This document shows, piece by piece, positions 28,305 to 36,960 of a stretch of DNA of 64,000 nt; within the stretch, counting starts at the first letter, position 1; each line of letters starts with the position of its first letter. The stretch is taken from contig NZ_JANJTZ010000068.1 in NCBI RefSeq assembly GCF_024710845.1, positions 1 through 64,000 of the forward strand. The letters are read 5' to 3'. A program made the translations under genes and the position numbers. Origin of the DNA: Mesorhizobium sp. (lineage in GTDB: Bacteria; Pseudomonadota; Alphaproteobacteria; Rhizobiales; Rhizobiaceae). The notes under the pieces are model-generated. The model saw only the letters and a list, made by a program, of their open reading frames with translations, had not been told where the DNA came from and did no database searches.

Positions 28305-29324
28305 TCAGCGCGTCGAGGGCTTGCCGGTCGACTGCCGCACATGCAGTTCCGGGCGGATCAGGTCGGGCGTGGCCGGCGAATGATTGCCGCCAAGCCGGTC
28401 GAGAAGTGCCCGCGCCGCGCGGCGGCCGACCTCGCGCTGTCCGTTCCAGACGGTGGTCAGCGCCGGGGTGGCGATCGCCGCCTCTTCCAGGTCGTCGTAG
28501 CCGGTGACCGAGATGTCGATGCCCGGAACCAGACCCGCCCGCGAGATGCCGTTCATCAGGCCGATCGCGACGAGATCGTTCCAGCACACCGCGGCGGTCG
28601 GCTTGTCCTTCAGCGCCAGGAACTGCCCGGTCGCCTCGAACCCGCCCTGCTTGGTTCGCGGCCCGGGGATGCGCCAGTCGGGCTTCACCTCGAGACCTGC
28701 CTTCTCCATCGCCAGCACGTAGCCGCGGTAGCGGTCGCGGCCGGTCGAGGTCTGGTCGGTGCCGCCGATCATCGCAATCCTGCGATGACCAAGCGAAATC
28801 AGGTGATTGGTGGCCAAGCCTATGCCGTAGGCGTCGTCGCCGCGAAAGACCGGAACTGTGGCCCCCTCGACGTGACGGGCGATCAGCACGACAGGCAGGC
28901 CGTTCTCCTCGATCATCTCGATGTCTTCGCGCGGCGTTCCGATCGCCGGCGACATGATGACCCCGTCGGCGCCGAGCTGCAGCAGCGTGTCGATGAACCT
29001 GCGCTGTTTCTCGAGCTGGTCGTAATGATTGGAGAGGATGAAGGTCTGGCCGCTGCGGTCGAGCTCGGTTTCGATCGAGCGCAGGATCTCGGCGAAGAAC
29101 GGGTTCATGATGTCGTGGACGACGACGCCGACGATGCCCGAACGCGAGGTCCTGAGACTGGCCGCGCGCCGGTTGTAGATATAGCCGATCGTGCGGGCAT
29201 AGTCCTTGATCCGGTCGCGCGTCGAATCGGCCACGAGCGGGCTGTCGCGCAGCGCCAGCGACACGGTGGCGGTCGATACCCCCAGCGCATCCGCGATCGT
29301 GGAGAGCTTGATTTTCTGCGCCAG
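28305..29324 (-). CDS. LacI family transcriptional regulator with probable CTG start
   Basis: The 339-residue reading begins LAQKIKLSTIADALGVSTAT and continues VSLALRDSPLVADSTRDRI, an intact LacI helix-turn-helix followed by a hinge and a periplasmic-binding-protein-like effector domain. The first ATG/GTG in frame is the GTG at 29264, inside the recognition helix, which would delete the DNA-binding domain. A CTG at 29322-29324 is preceded by GGAGGGGGCGG, so I place the start there. The effector is unknown; adjacent genes encode an exporter and a 2-hydroxyacid dehydrogenase. Confidence 0.85.
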   Translation of the reverse strand: MAQKIKLSTIADALGVSTATVSLALRDSPLVADSTRDRIKDYARTIGYIYNRRAASLRTSRSGIVGVVVHDIMNPFFAEILRSIETELDRSGQTFILSNHYDQLEKQRRFIDTLLQLGADGVIMSPAIGTPREDIEMIEENGLPVVLIARHVEGATVPVFRGDDAYGIGLATNHLISLGHRRIAMIGGTDQTSTGRDRYRGYVLAMEKAGLEVKPDWRIPGPRTKQGGFEATGQFLALKDKPTAAVCWNDLVAIGLMNGISRAGLVPGIDISVTGYDDLEEAAIATPALTTVWNGQREVGRRAARALLDRLGGNHSPATPDLIRPELHVRQSTGKPSTR

Positions 29325-29347
29325 CCGCCCCCTCCACTGCCGGTGAG

Positions 29348-29360
29348 TTAAACAGTTTAA
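29348..29360. promoter_or_regulatory. Short palindrome upstream of the LacI gene
   Basis: TTAAAC-A-GTTTAA is a perfect 13-base palindrome 24 bases upstream of the proposed LacI start, in the 63-base gap after the DMT gene. It could be an autoregulatory operator, though LacI sites usually have a central CG, so support is weak. Confidence 0.3.
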
Positions 29361-29387
29361 AGAAACTATGTCAGAGGGACGCGGCGA

Positions 29388-30335
29388 TCAAAGCTTTTTT
29401 GCCAGGCTGCTCGATTCCGAGTTCGGCTCGGTCACGTTGGCGAGGCGGAGCTCGCGCTCGCGATGCACGATGTAGAGGCCGCTCGCCACGATGATGCCCG
29501 CTCCGATCACCGTGTAGAGATCGGGAACGTCGCCGAAAACGAGGTACCCCAGGAGCGTGGCCCAAATGATCTGGATGTAGGGATAGGGGGCGAGACCCGC
29601 GACCTGCGCCCGTTTGTAGGCATGGATGATCAGCCAGTGCCCGAGCCCGCCATAGAAGCCGAGCGAGATCAGGACGATCCAGTGCAGCAGGTCCGGCGGC
29701 ACGGAGCCAGCGAGCGGAACCGCGGGCGACATGAACAAGACCGGCGCCAGGGCCGAATAGAAGATCAGGCTGGCGGAGGTTTCGGTCGCTGCCATCCGCC
29801 GCGTCATGAGCACGTAGAGGCAGTAGGAGACCATCGACGCGAGCGCGTAGACGTGGCCGATCCCGAAGGCGCCGTAGCCGGGGCGTATCACGACGAGCAT
29901 GCCGACGAAGCCGACGCCGATCGCCGCCCAGCGCCGCCATCCCGCCCACTCGCCGAGCAACGGGCCGGCGATCGCGGTGATGACCATCGGCGCCAGGAAA
30001 TAGATCGCCATCGCGTCCGCCAGCGGCAGGGTCAGCAGCGCCAGGAAGTTGAAGATGGTCGAGCCGAAGAGGAAGATGCCGCGCAGGAGTTGCAGTGGCA
30101 GGTTTCGAACCCGGTACATCTCGCGGTTTCGCCATCCCTGGAACAGGATGAGCACCAGGATGACGTGCACCGCGAACCGCACCCAGACGACGAAGGGCGC
30201 CGACATGCCGAACAGCACCAGCCACTTGGCGCTCGCGTCGAGGAAGGAGAACAGCAGCCCGGACCCGAGGAGGAGCAGGATCGCCGCGACCGGCGTCGCC
30301 TGTTCGGTACGTGGGGAATTTTCGGGCAAGGGCAC
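29388..30335 (-). CDS. DMT superfamily transporter (EamA domains)
   Basis: This 315-residue protein has ten hydrophobic helices in two EamA repeats, for example LLLLGSGLLFSFLDASAKWL at the start and the GEWAGWRRWAAIGVGFVGMLVVIRPG segment that ends the first repeat. The family exports amino acids or other small metabolites; the substrate is not known here. The best start is GTG at 30335, without a clear Shine-Dalgarno. It is followed by the LacI gene on the same strand. Confidence 0.88.
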   Translation of the reverse strand: MPLPENSPRTEQATPVAAILLLLGSGLLFSFLDASAKWLVLFGMSAPFVVWVRFAVHVILVLILFQGWRNREMYRVRNLPLQLLRGIFLFGSTIFNFLALLTLPLADAMAIYFLAPMVITAIAGPLLGEWAGWRRWAAIGVGFVGMLVVIRPGYGAFGIGHVYALASMVSYCLYVLMTRRMAATETSASLIFYSALAPVLFMSPAVPLAGSVPPDLLHWIVLISLGFYGGLGHWLIIHAYKRAQVAGLAPYPYIQIIWATLLGYLVFGDVPDLYTVIGAGIIVASGLYIVHRERELRLANVTEPNSESSSLAKKL

Positions 30336-30413
30336 AGCGCGTAAAATGTTAGCGTGAACCGCCCTTCATCCGTGATGTGCCCGCGGATCGCAAGTGCAAA
30401 ATAGCCGTGGCTG

Positions 30414-30887
30414 TTATTCGTCTTCGTCGGTCTCGACGTCTTCCGCCGAGACGTCCAGTTCTTGCGAGAGGTTCGCTTCGATCCGGTAGAGAACCTTGGC
30501 GAACGCCTTGATTTCCTTCTTGTCGAGGCCGCGCATCGCCTGCTTCTCGGTCTTGCGGACGGACTTCTCGATCGCCTTGATGGCGTCGGCGCCCCGCTCG
30601 GTCAGGAAGATATGCGCCTGCCGCGCATCGGAATCGGACGCCCGCTTCTCGAGAAAGCCCTGCGTCTGCAAACGGTTGATGGTCTTGGTGATGGTCGGTG
30701 GCCGCACACCCAGCCGGGCGGCGAGTTGCCCCGGCGTCTGGCCGCCTTCGGCGTTGAGCGCCATCATGATCTGGTCCTGGCCGGCATAGAAACCGTGCGC
30801 CAGCAAGCGGGAGGCGAGAACCGTGCGGGCCAGCCGCGCGGTGGACTGCAGCCTGGCCATCGTCGCGCCCTTCGCAGCTTTCGCCAT
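30414..30887 (-). CDS. MarR family transcriptional regulator
   Basis: This 157-residue winged-helix protein has the MarR core: GQTPGQLAARLGVRPPTITKTINRLQTQGFL (recognition helix), then the wing with KRASDSDARQAHIFLTERG. It ends in an acidic tail (DVSAEDVETDEDE). ATG 30887 follows AGCGGGGGACAAG. It is divergent from the CobW-type GTPase gene, with 245 bases between them. Confidence 0.9.
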   Translation of the reverse strand: MAKAAKGATMARLQSTARLARTVLASRLLAHGFYAGQDQIMMALNAEGGQTPGQLAARLGVRPPTITKTINRLQTQGFLEKRASDSDARQAHIFLTERGADAIKAIEKSVRKTEKQAMRGLDKKEIKAFAKVLYRIEANLSQELDVSAEDVETDEDE

Positions 30888-31132
30888 CTTGTCCCCCGCT
30901 GTCCGGCTTGCGTCACGATCGCGGATTGTCGCGACGCGCCGCGGTTGCGCAAGTCGTTTCTTTGCCGGCAACGCGGCCGGCGCGCGAACATCTGCCAGAG
31001 CAATGTTGCAGCGGGATGACAGCCGGCTGACGGTCGGGCGGTATGCCCGCACGAGGCCGCCGGCGGGGAGGTGCAATCGATGCCATAGCATCCTATATGG
31101 GCATCGACCCTTCACCATCCCGCGAGCAGACA

Positions 31133-32161
31133 ATGGCAGAAGCCCAGACCAATGCCGGCAACGGCACCCAGATTCCCGTCACCGTGCTGACCGGCTACCT
31201 CGGGGCCGGCAAGACGACGCTCCTCAACCGCATCCTCTCCGAAAACCACGGCAAGCGCTACGCCGTGATCGTCAACGAGTTCGGCGAGATCGGCATCGAC
31301 AACGACCTCATCGTCGAATCCGACGAGGAGATCTACGAGATGAACAATGGCTGCATCTGCTGCACGGTGCGCGGCGACCTGATCCGCACAGTCGAGGGCC
31401 TGATGCGCCGTCCGGGACGTTTCGACGCCATACTGGTGGAGACGACCGGCCTCGCCGATCCCGTGCCGGTGGCGCAGACCTTCTTCATGGACGACGACGT
31501 GCGCGCCAAGACCCGGCTCGACGCGGTGGTGGCCCTGGTCGACGCCAAGCACCTGCCGCTCAGGCTCAAGGACTCGCGCGAGGCCGAGGACCAGATCGCC
31601 TTCGCCGACGTGATCGTGCTCAACAAGACCGACCTCGTGACCCCGGAAGAACTCGCCAAGGTCGAGGGCCTGATCCGCGCCATCAACCCGACCGCGAAGA
31701 TCCACAAGACCAGCCGTTCCGCCGTCGATCTGTCGGCCGTGCTCGACCGGGGCGCGTTCGACCTTAAGCGGGCGCTGGAGACCGATCCGCATTTCCTCGA
31801 TGCGGACGACGAGCATGATCATGACCACCACGACCATGATCATCACCACGCTTCCGACATCCACGACGTGACCGTCAATTCGATCTCGCTGCGCGCCGGC
31901 GAGATGGACCCGAAGAAATTCTTCCCGTGGATCGAGAAGATCACCCAAGCGGAAGGGCCGAACATCCTGCGGCTGAAGGGCATCATCGCGCTGAAGGGCG
32001 ACGACGAGCGCTATGTCGTGCAGGGCGTCCACATGATCATCGAGGGCGACCACCAGCGCCCGTGGAAGGACGGCGAGAAGCGCGAGAGCCGGCTGGTCTT
32101 CATCGGCCGCAACCTCGATGCCGAACGCCTGAAGCGCACTTTCGAGGCCTGCCAGGCGTAG
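31133..32161 (+). CDS. CobW/COG0523 family metal GTPase
   Basis: This 342-residue P-loop GTPase has Walker A GYLGAGKTT near residues 19-27, the metal motif GCICC (NNGCICCTV), Walker B-type ETTGLADP and the guanine motif NKTD. A His/Asp-rich stretch (DDEHDHDHHDHDHHH) precedes the CobW C-terminal domain and suggests Zn2+ or a similar metal ion. Relatives act as metallochaperones for zinc or cobalt. ATG 31133 is chosen; an ATG at 31097 would add 12 residues. I saw no convincing Zur box. Confidence 0.92.
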   Translation: MAEAQTNAGNGTQIPVTVLTGYLGAGKTTLLNRILSENHGKRYAVIVNEFGEIGIDNDLIVESDEEIYEMNNGCICCTVRGDLIRTVEGLMRRPGRFDAILVETTGLADPVPVAQTFFMDDDVRAKTRLDAVVALVDAKHLPLRLKDSREAEDQIAFADVIVLNKTDLVTPEELAKVEGLIRAINPTAKIHKTSRSAVDLSAVLDRGAFDLKRALETDPHFLDADDEHDHDHHDHDHHHASDIHDVTVNSISLRAGEMDPKKFFPWIEKITQAEGPNILRLKGIIALKGDDERYVVQGVHMIIEGDHQRPWKDGEKRESRLVFIGRNLDAERLKRTFEACQA

Positions 32162-32165
32162 TTCC

Positions 32166-32291
32166 CTTGTCCCCGTTCTGCGGGGAGAAGGTGGTCCGAA
32201 GGACCGGATGAGGGGTCAGCGCCAGCTTAAGCAAGGCCAGTTCCGCCCAGCATCTGCCTGCCGGCATCTTCTCCCCGTGAACGGGGAAAAG
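32166..32291. repeat. Intergenic palindromic repeat (rhizobial REP-like element)
   Basis: The outer arms, 32166-32193 and 32265-32291, are near-perfect inverted copies, each holding its own CCCCGTTC...GGGG hairpin. The middle contains GGACCGGATGAGGGG, a motif I associate with repeats scattered through rhizobial genomes. It lies between the CobW and WD40 genes and may act as a transcript stabiliser or attenuator. Confidence 0.7.
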
Positions 32292-32377
32292 AGCGCGATC
32301 CATGCCGCCGTGCCTATCGCATCGGGCGGCAGTCTCCGCTATGAGCGGTCCGAACCTTTAGGCGAGCACTCGAACAC

Positions 32378-33352
32378 ATGCCCACCGTCGCACCCTTCGA
32401 TCTTGCCGGCCACTGCGTCGCCGCCGCCTTCCTCGACGACATCCCGCATTTCGCGCTGGCCGACGGGACGATCCATCGCCTCGACCACGGCGCGAAATCC
32501 GTTGTGGCGCATGACGGATTGCTCTGCGCGGCGATCACCTGGGACGGCATGGCGCTCGTCACCGGCGGCGAAGACGGCAAGGTCGCGCTCACGCGTCCCG
32601 ACGGCGGAACGGAGACGCTCGCCGAAGTACCGCGCAAATGGGTGACCTCCGTCGCCACCGGTCCGCAGGGCGCCGTCGCCTACGCCAGCGGCCGCACCGC
32701 CTTCGTCCGCTTCGCCGACGGCAAGGTGAAGTCCTTCGACCATCCACGTTCCGTGGAAGGCGTCGCCTTCGCGCCGAAGGGCATGCGCATCGCGGTCGCC
32801 CGCTACAACGGCGCGACGCTGCATTTCCCGGCAGCCGAGGGAAAACCGGCCGAACTCGAATGGGCGGGCGCCCACAACGGCATCACGTTCTCGCCCGACG
32901 GCAACTTCCTCGTCACCACGATGCAGGAGAACGCGCTGCACGGCTGGAAGCTCGCCGACGGCAAGCACATGCGCATGACCGGCTATCCGGCCAAGGTGAA
33001 GAGCTGGTCGTGGAGCGCAAAGGGCAAGTGGCTCGCCACGTCCGGCGCTCCGGCCGCGATCGTCTGGCCATTCTCCGCCAAGGACGGACCGATGGGCAAG
33101 GCGCCGGTCGAGCTCGGCACGCGCGGCAACACGATGGTGACGTCAGTCGCCTGCCATCCGCGCGACGAGATCGTCGCCATCGGCTACGCCGACGGCATGA
33201 TCCTCGCCGGCCGCATTGCCGATCTGAAGGAAGTCGTGCTCCGGCGGGGCGGGAAAAGCGCCGTAACTTCGATGGCGTGGGACGCCGCCGGCATCCGCCT
33301 CGCCTTCGGTTCCGAGGAAGGCGAATGCGGTGTGGTCGATATCAGCGCCTGA
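32378..33352 (+). CDS. WD40 repeat protein
   Basis: This 324-residue protein consists of beta-propeller repeats with endings such as ITWDGMALVTGGEDGKV, VTSVATGPQGAVAYASG, GITFSPDGNFLVTTMQENALHGW and SWSAKGKWLATSG. No signal peptide is visible, so it should be cytoplasmic and act as a scaffold. It follows the CobW gene on the same strand after the palindromic repeat, a pairing common in rhizobia. Its partner is unknown. Confidence 0.85.
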   Translation: MPTVAPFDLAGHCVAAAFLDDIPHFALADGTIHRLDHGAKSVVAHDGLLCAAITWDGMALVTGGEDGKVALTRPDGGTETLAEVPRKWVTSVATGPQGAVAYASGRTAFVRFADGKVKSFDHPRSVEGVAFAPKGMRIAVARYNGATLHFPAAEGKPAELEWAGAHNGITFSPDGNFLVTTMQENALHGWKLADGKHMRMTGYPAKVKSWSWSAKGKWLATSGAPAAIVWPFSAKDGPMGKAPVELGTRGNTMVTSVACHPRDEIVAIGYADGMILAGRIADLKEVVLRRGGKSAVTSMAWDAAGIRLAFGSEEGECGVVDISA

Positions 33353-33355
33353 GCG

Positions 33356-33808
33356 CTACTCCACCATGCATTCGACCTTGCCGCCTGCGGTGTAGGTCTT
33401 GCCCTCGGGCGTCGCATCGTCGACGCCGTCGAACACCGTCAGCTCGTAGCTCCCGTTCAGCCCTTCCTCGTCGCCCTTGGTGCGGATGACGATCTGGACG
33501 TAGCCGTGCGGCTTGTCGCCCTCGCGTTCGCGGTAGATCACCAGATTGAGCTGGCCGTCCTCCGACCAGTACTGCGCCAGATGCGCGCCGTCGAATTCCA
33601 TGTGCCGCAGATCGGCCGCGACATCCTTCGATGTGATTTCGACGGAGCCGCGGAAGTTGAACACCGGCGATCCCATGCCGCGCGTCATGCCGCTCTCGAA
33701 CAGGAACTCGACGTTCTTGTCCTTGGCGTCGCAGCCGAACCCGCCCGACGCCTGCGCGCCCGTTACCAGGGCAAGGAAGGACATCAGGGCGATCGTGATC
33801 CGGCGCAT
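33356..33808 (-). CDS. Secreted protein of unknown function
   Basis: This 150-residue protein has a Sec signal (MRRITIALMSFLALVTGAQA) and a mature part with Cys near residues 25 and 147 that could form a disulfide. Beta-strand-like segments include FNFRGSVEITSKDV and LNLVIYREREG. I do not recognise a family. ATG 33808 is favoured because AAGGAG is seven bases upstream; an ATG six bases earlier sits too close to it. It is convergent with the WD40 gene and divergent from the aminotransferase gene. Confidence 0.75.
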   Translation of the reverse strand: MRRITIALMSFLALVTGAQASGGFGCDAKDKNVEFLFESGMTRGMGSPVFNFRGSVEITSKDVAADLRHMEFDGAHLAQYWSEDGQLNLVIYREREGDKPHGYVQIVIRTKGDEEGLNGSYELTVFDGVDDATPEGKTYTAGGKVECMVE

Positions 33809-33900
33809 CGGCATTCTCCTTGTTTCCCGAGGCACGTCCCGGGCCGCTGTTGCGCGTTCTCGGGGCGGACGGTATCAGGGATATGTTGTGCGGGGGATGT

Positions 33901-35286
33901 GTGCGTAACGTGAGCGGCAAAGCTGAAACGACCGAAGGCGGCGTCGCCCTTTCGCGCATTGCTGAGATTCGCCAGCGCGAGGCGCGCGCCTATGCGAAGG
34001 CGCGGCCGAAATCGAGGAAGCGCTTCGCCGACGGCGTCGCCGGCTTCCTCGATGGCGTTCCGATGCACTGGATGCTCGACTGGCCGATGCCGTTTCCAAT
34101 GATCGTCGAGAAAGCGTCGGGTGCCGCGATCATCGACATCGACGGCATAGAGCTCGACGATTTCTGTCTCGGTGATACGGGCTCGATGTTCGGCCATTCA
34201 CCGCCGCCTGTGGCGCGCGCCATTCGCCGGCAGGCGCGGCGCGGCCTCACCTACATGCTGCCTTCCGAGGACGCGATGGAGCTCGGCCATCTGCTGACCT
34301 CGATGTTCGGCCTGCCGCAGTGGCAGATCGCCACGACCGCGTCGGACGCCAACCGCTTCGCGCTGCGGGTGGCTCGGGCCGTGACGGGGCGGGCGAAAAT
34401 CCTCGTCTTCAACGGTTGCTACCACGGCGCGGTAGAAGAGACCTTCGTCAAGCTGAAGGACGGCAAGCCGGCCAACAAGCCCGGCCTCTCCGGCCAGTTC
34501 CGCGACTTGACTGAGGACACGAAAGTCGTCGAGTTCAACGACGTCGCCGCGCTGGAGGCCGCACTTTCTCCCGGTGACGTCGCCTGCGTCATCGCCGAGC
34601 CGGTGCTGACCAATTCCTGCATGGTCCTGCCCGACCCGGGCTATCACGCCGAACTGCGCCGCATCACCCGCGAGACCGGCACGCTGCTCCTGATCGACGA
34701 GACACACACGATCTCCAGCGGGCTGGGCGGCTATACGCGCGTCCACGGTCTCGACCCCGACATCTTCGTGCTCGGCAAGCCGATTGCAGGCGGCGTGCCG
34801 GCGAGCGTCTGGGGCCTGTCGGCGGGCGTCGCCGAACGCTACGGCGACTATACGCGCGCCAAGCCGTGGGGCTATTCCGGCATCGGCACGACGCTGTCGG
34901 CCAATCCGCTGCAGTTCGCCTGCATGAAGGCGACGCTCACGCAGGTGATGACGGAGAAGAACTACCGCCACATGGACAAGCTCGCCGCGCGTCTCGCCGA
35001 CGGTCTCTCCCGGGCGATCGCGAAGGCGAACCTGCCCTGGCACGTCGCCCGCGTCGGCGCCCGCGTCGAGTTCATCTGCGCGCCGGGACCCTTGAGGAAC
35101 GGCGCCGAGGCCGAAGCGGCGCACGCGCCGGCACTCGAGGCCGCGATCCACGTCGGCCTCGTCAATCGCGGCTGCCTGATCGCGCCGTTCCACAACATGA
35201 TGCTGGTCTCTCCGGCGACGAAAAAGAAGCAGATAGACCGGCTGGTGGATGCGTTCGGCGAGATCTGTGCGGAGCTGACGGCATGA
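33901..35286 (+). CDS. Class III (GSA-type) PLP aminotransferase
   Basis: This protein of about 461 residues is a fold-type I PLP aminotransferase. It has the phosphate-binding region with the NGCYHG loop, the Asp motif LLIDETHT (the usual DEV reads DET), and the PLP lysine in IFVLGKPIAGG. It resembles glutamate-1-semialdehyde-like aminotransferases, but heme synthesis is unlikely because it is coupled by an ATGA overlap to a glutamine-synthetase-like gene, suggesting amine or amino-acid catabolism. The start is uncertain: GTG 33901, GTG 33910 and ATG 33883 are all possible. Confidence 0.87.
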   Translation: MRNVSGKAETTEGGVALSRIAEIRQREARAYAKARPKSRKRFADGVAGFLDGVPMHWMLDWPMPFPMIVEKASGAAIIDIDGIELDDFCLGDTGSMFGHSPPPVARAIRRQARRGLTYMLPSEDAMELGHLLTSMFGLPQWQIATTASDANRFALRVARAVTGRAKILVFNGCYHGAVEETFVKLKDGKPANKPGLSGQFRDLTEDTKVVEFNDVAALEAALSPGDVACVIAEPVLTNSCMVLPDPGYHAELRRITRETGTLLLIDETHTISSGLGGYTRVHGLDPDIFVLGKPIAGGVPASVWGLSAGVAERYGDYTRAKPWGYSGIGTTLSANPLQFACMKATLTQVMTEKNYRHMDKLAARLADGLSRAIAKANLPWHVARVGARVEFICAPGPLRNGAEAEAAHAPALEAAIHVGLVNRGCLIAPFHNMMLVSPATKKKQIDRLVDAFGEICAELTA

Positions 35287-36671
35287 CCTCCCCTTCCGGC
35301 TCCACGCCCGCCGAAGCCCAGGCGTTTCTCGTCGGGCATCCGGAGATCGAGGCGATCGACATCGTGTTGACCGATTCCAACGGCGTCGGCCGCGGCAAGA
35401 TCATCCGACGTCACGAGCTGATGCCGCTCTACGAAGGCGGGCGGCACATGCCGATCTCGGTGCTCGGCCTCGACATCACCGGCGAGGATGTCCACGAGAC
35501 AGGTCTCATCTGGGATTCGGGCGACGGCGACCTGCGCGCCTGGCCGATCCCCGGCACGCTGAAGCCGCTACACGGCACATCGCCTGCCCGCGCCCAGGTG
35601 CTGATGTCGATGTATCTGCTCGACGGCACGCCGATGACGTCGGATCCGCGCCACGCGCTCGCCCGCCAGGTGGCGCGGCTGGACGCGATGGGATTGAAGC
35701 CCGCCGGTGCCTTCGAGCTGGAATTCTTCCTGCTCGCCAACGACCGTGACGCCGACGGCCGCGTCCGCCCGGCCTCCGCGGTGGTCGATGGCCGTCGCTC
35801 GGGCAAGACCGAGGTCTATTCGGTCGACCATCTGCACGGCATGGAACCGCTCTTCTCCGACATCTACGCCGCGGCGAAGGCGCAGGACATTCCAGCCGAG
35901 ACCGTCATTTCCGAATATGCGCCGGGCCAGTACGAGCTGACCCTCCACTACCGCACCGATATCCTGCAGGCCGCCGACGACCTGGTCATGCTCAAGCGCA
36001 TCGTGCGCGCCGCCGCCCGACGGCACGGCGTCACCGCCTGTTTCATGGCCAAGCCGATCGAGGATTATGCCGGTTCGGGCATGCACCTCCATGTCTCGAT
36101 GACGGATCGCACCGGCCGCAACGTCTTCTCCGAAGCCAATGGCGAGACATGGTCGCTCGACCTGTTGCGGGCGCTCGGCGGCCTGTCGTCGACGATGGCG
36201 GAATCGATGCTGGTCTTTGCGCCGCACGCCAATTCCTGGCGCCGCTTCGTGTCGCAGTCCTACGCGCCGATCGCACCGACCTGGGGCGTCAACAACCGTT
36301 CGGTGGCACTGCGCGTGCCGGCGGGCGACGTCAAGAGCCGCCGCATCGAGCATCGCCCGTCCGGCGTCGACGCCAATCCCTATCTGGTCGCGGCCACCGT
36401 TCTCGCCGGCATCGCCAAGGGTCTGGACGAGAAGCTCGACCCGGGTCCGATGACCGAAGGCAACGGCTACGAGCAGGCGTCCGATGCGGCGACGACCATG
36501 CCGGTCGACTGGCGCGCGGCGATCGAACTGGCGAAATCTTCCGCCTTCCTGCAGGACGCGCTGGGCATGGAACTGCACCGCACCTTCACCGCGATCAAGC
36601 AGTCGGAATACCTGCGCGTCGCCCGCACGGTGAGCGAACTCGACTACCAGCTCTATCTGCACGAGGTGTGA
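35283..36671 (+). CDS. Glutamine synthetase family ligase (gamma-glutamyl amine type)
   Basis: This 462-residue enzyme has glutamine synthetase fold signatures: EFFLLAN near the first metal site, EYAPGQYELTLHY, the ATP/metal loop GSGMHLHVSM, NNRSVALRVP and RIEHRPSGVDANPYL. It lacks the tyrosine adenylylation region of GlnA and fits the PuuA-like or type III side group that glutamylates amines. The ATG overlaps the aminotransferase stop, indicating translational coupling. The amine substrate is not known. Confidence 0.88.
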   Translation: MTSPSGSTPAEAQAFLVGHPEIEAIDIVLTDSNGVGRGKIIRRHELMPLYEGGRHMPISVLGLDITGEDVHETGLIWDSGDGDLRAWPIPGTLKPLHGTSPARAQVLMSMYLLDGTPMTSDPRHALARQVARLDAMGLKPAGAFELEFFLLANDRDADGRVRPASAVVDGRRSGKTEVYSVDHLHGMEPLFSDIYAAAKAQDIPAETVISEYAPGQYELTLHYRTDILQAADDLVMLKRIVRAAARRHGVTACFMAKPIEDYAGSGMHLHVSMTDRTGRNVFSEANGETWSLDLLRALGGLSSTMAESMLVFAPHANSWRRFVSQSYAPIAPTWGVNNRSVALRVPAGDVKSRRIEHRPSGVDANPYLVAATVLAGIAKGLDEKLDPGPMTEGNGYEQASDAATTMPVDWRAAIELAKSSAFLQDALGMELHRTFTAIKQSEYLRVARTVSELDYQLYLHEV

Positions 36672-36726
36672 GCGGGAACGATTACGGTCCGGCGGGAGTT
36701 GTTCCTCCAAAACCACGGAGAGTCCC

Positions 36727-36948
36727 ATGAAAACCCGCGTCTATGTCGCCGCCCTTGCAGCCCTGCCCGTCAACGCCGTCCTGTTCGGCATCGGAGCGGT
36801 CACGGTCCTCTCGATCTCCGCGTTGAGCGAACACGCGACCACCCTGATCCCCGCCGTCGTCCTGGCGAGTTTCGCCCTGACTCTGCCGATCACCTGGTTA
36901 GTGTCGCGCCGTATGATGCTGCGCTATTGGCCGTCGCCGGCGAACTGA
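36727..36948 (+). CDS. Small two-helix membrane protein
   Basis: This 73-residue protein has two hydrophobic helices (roughly residues 6-30 and 40-60) and a basic C-terminal end (SRRMMLRYW). The ATG at 36727 is five bases after GGAGAG, a good ribosome site, which supports a real gene. The family is not recognised. It is convergent with the sulfide:quinone oxidoreductase gene with only a 12-base gap. Confidence 0.7.
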   Translation: MKTRVYVAALAALPVNAVLFGIGAVTVLSISALSEHATTLIPAVVLASFALTLPITWLVSRRMMLRYWPSPAN

Positions 36949-36960
36949 CCGGCGGCCGGA

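Noticed and set aside
31073-31107. GATGCC...GGCATC near-palindrome before the CobW gene as a possible Zur box
   Set aside because: It lacks the alphaproteobacterial Zur consensus and may lie inside the coding region if the upstream start is used.
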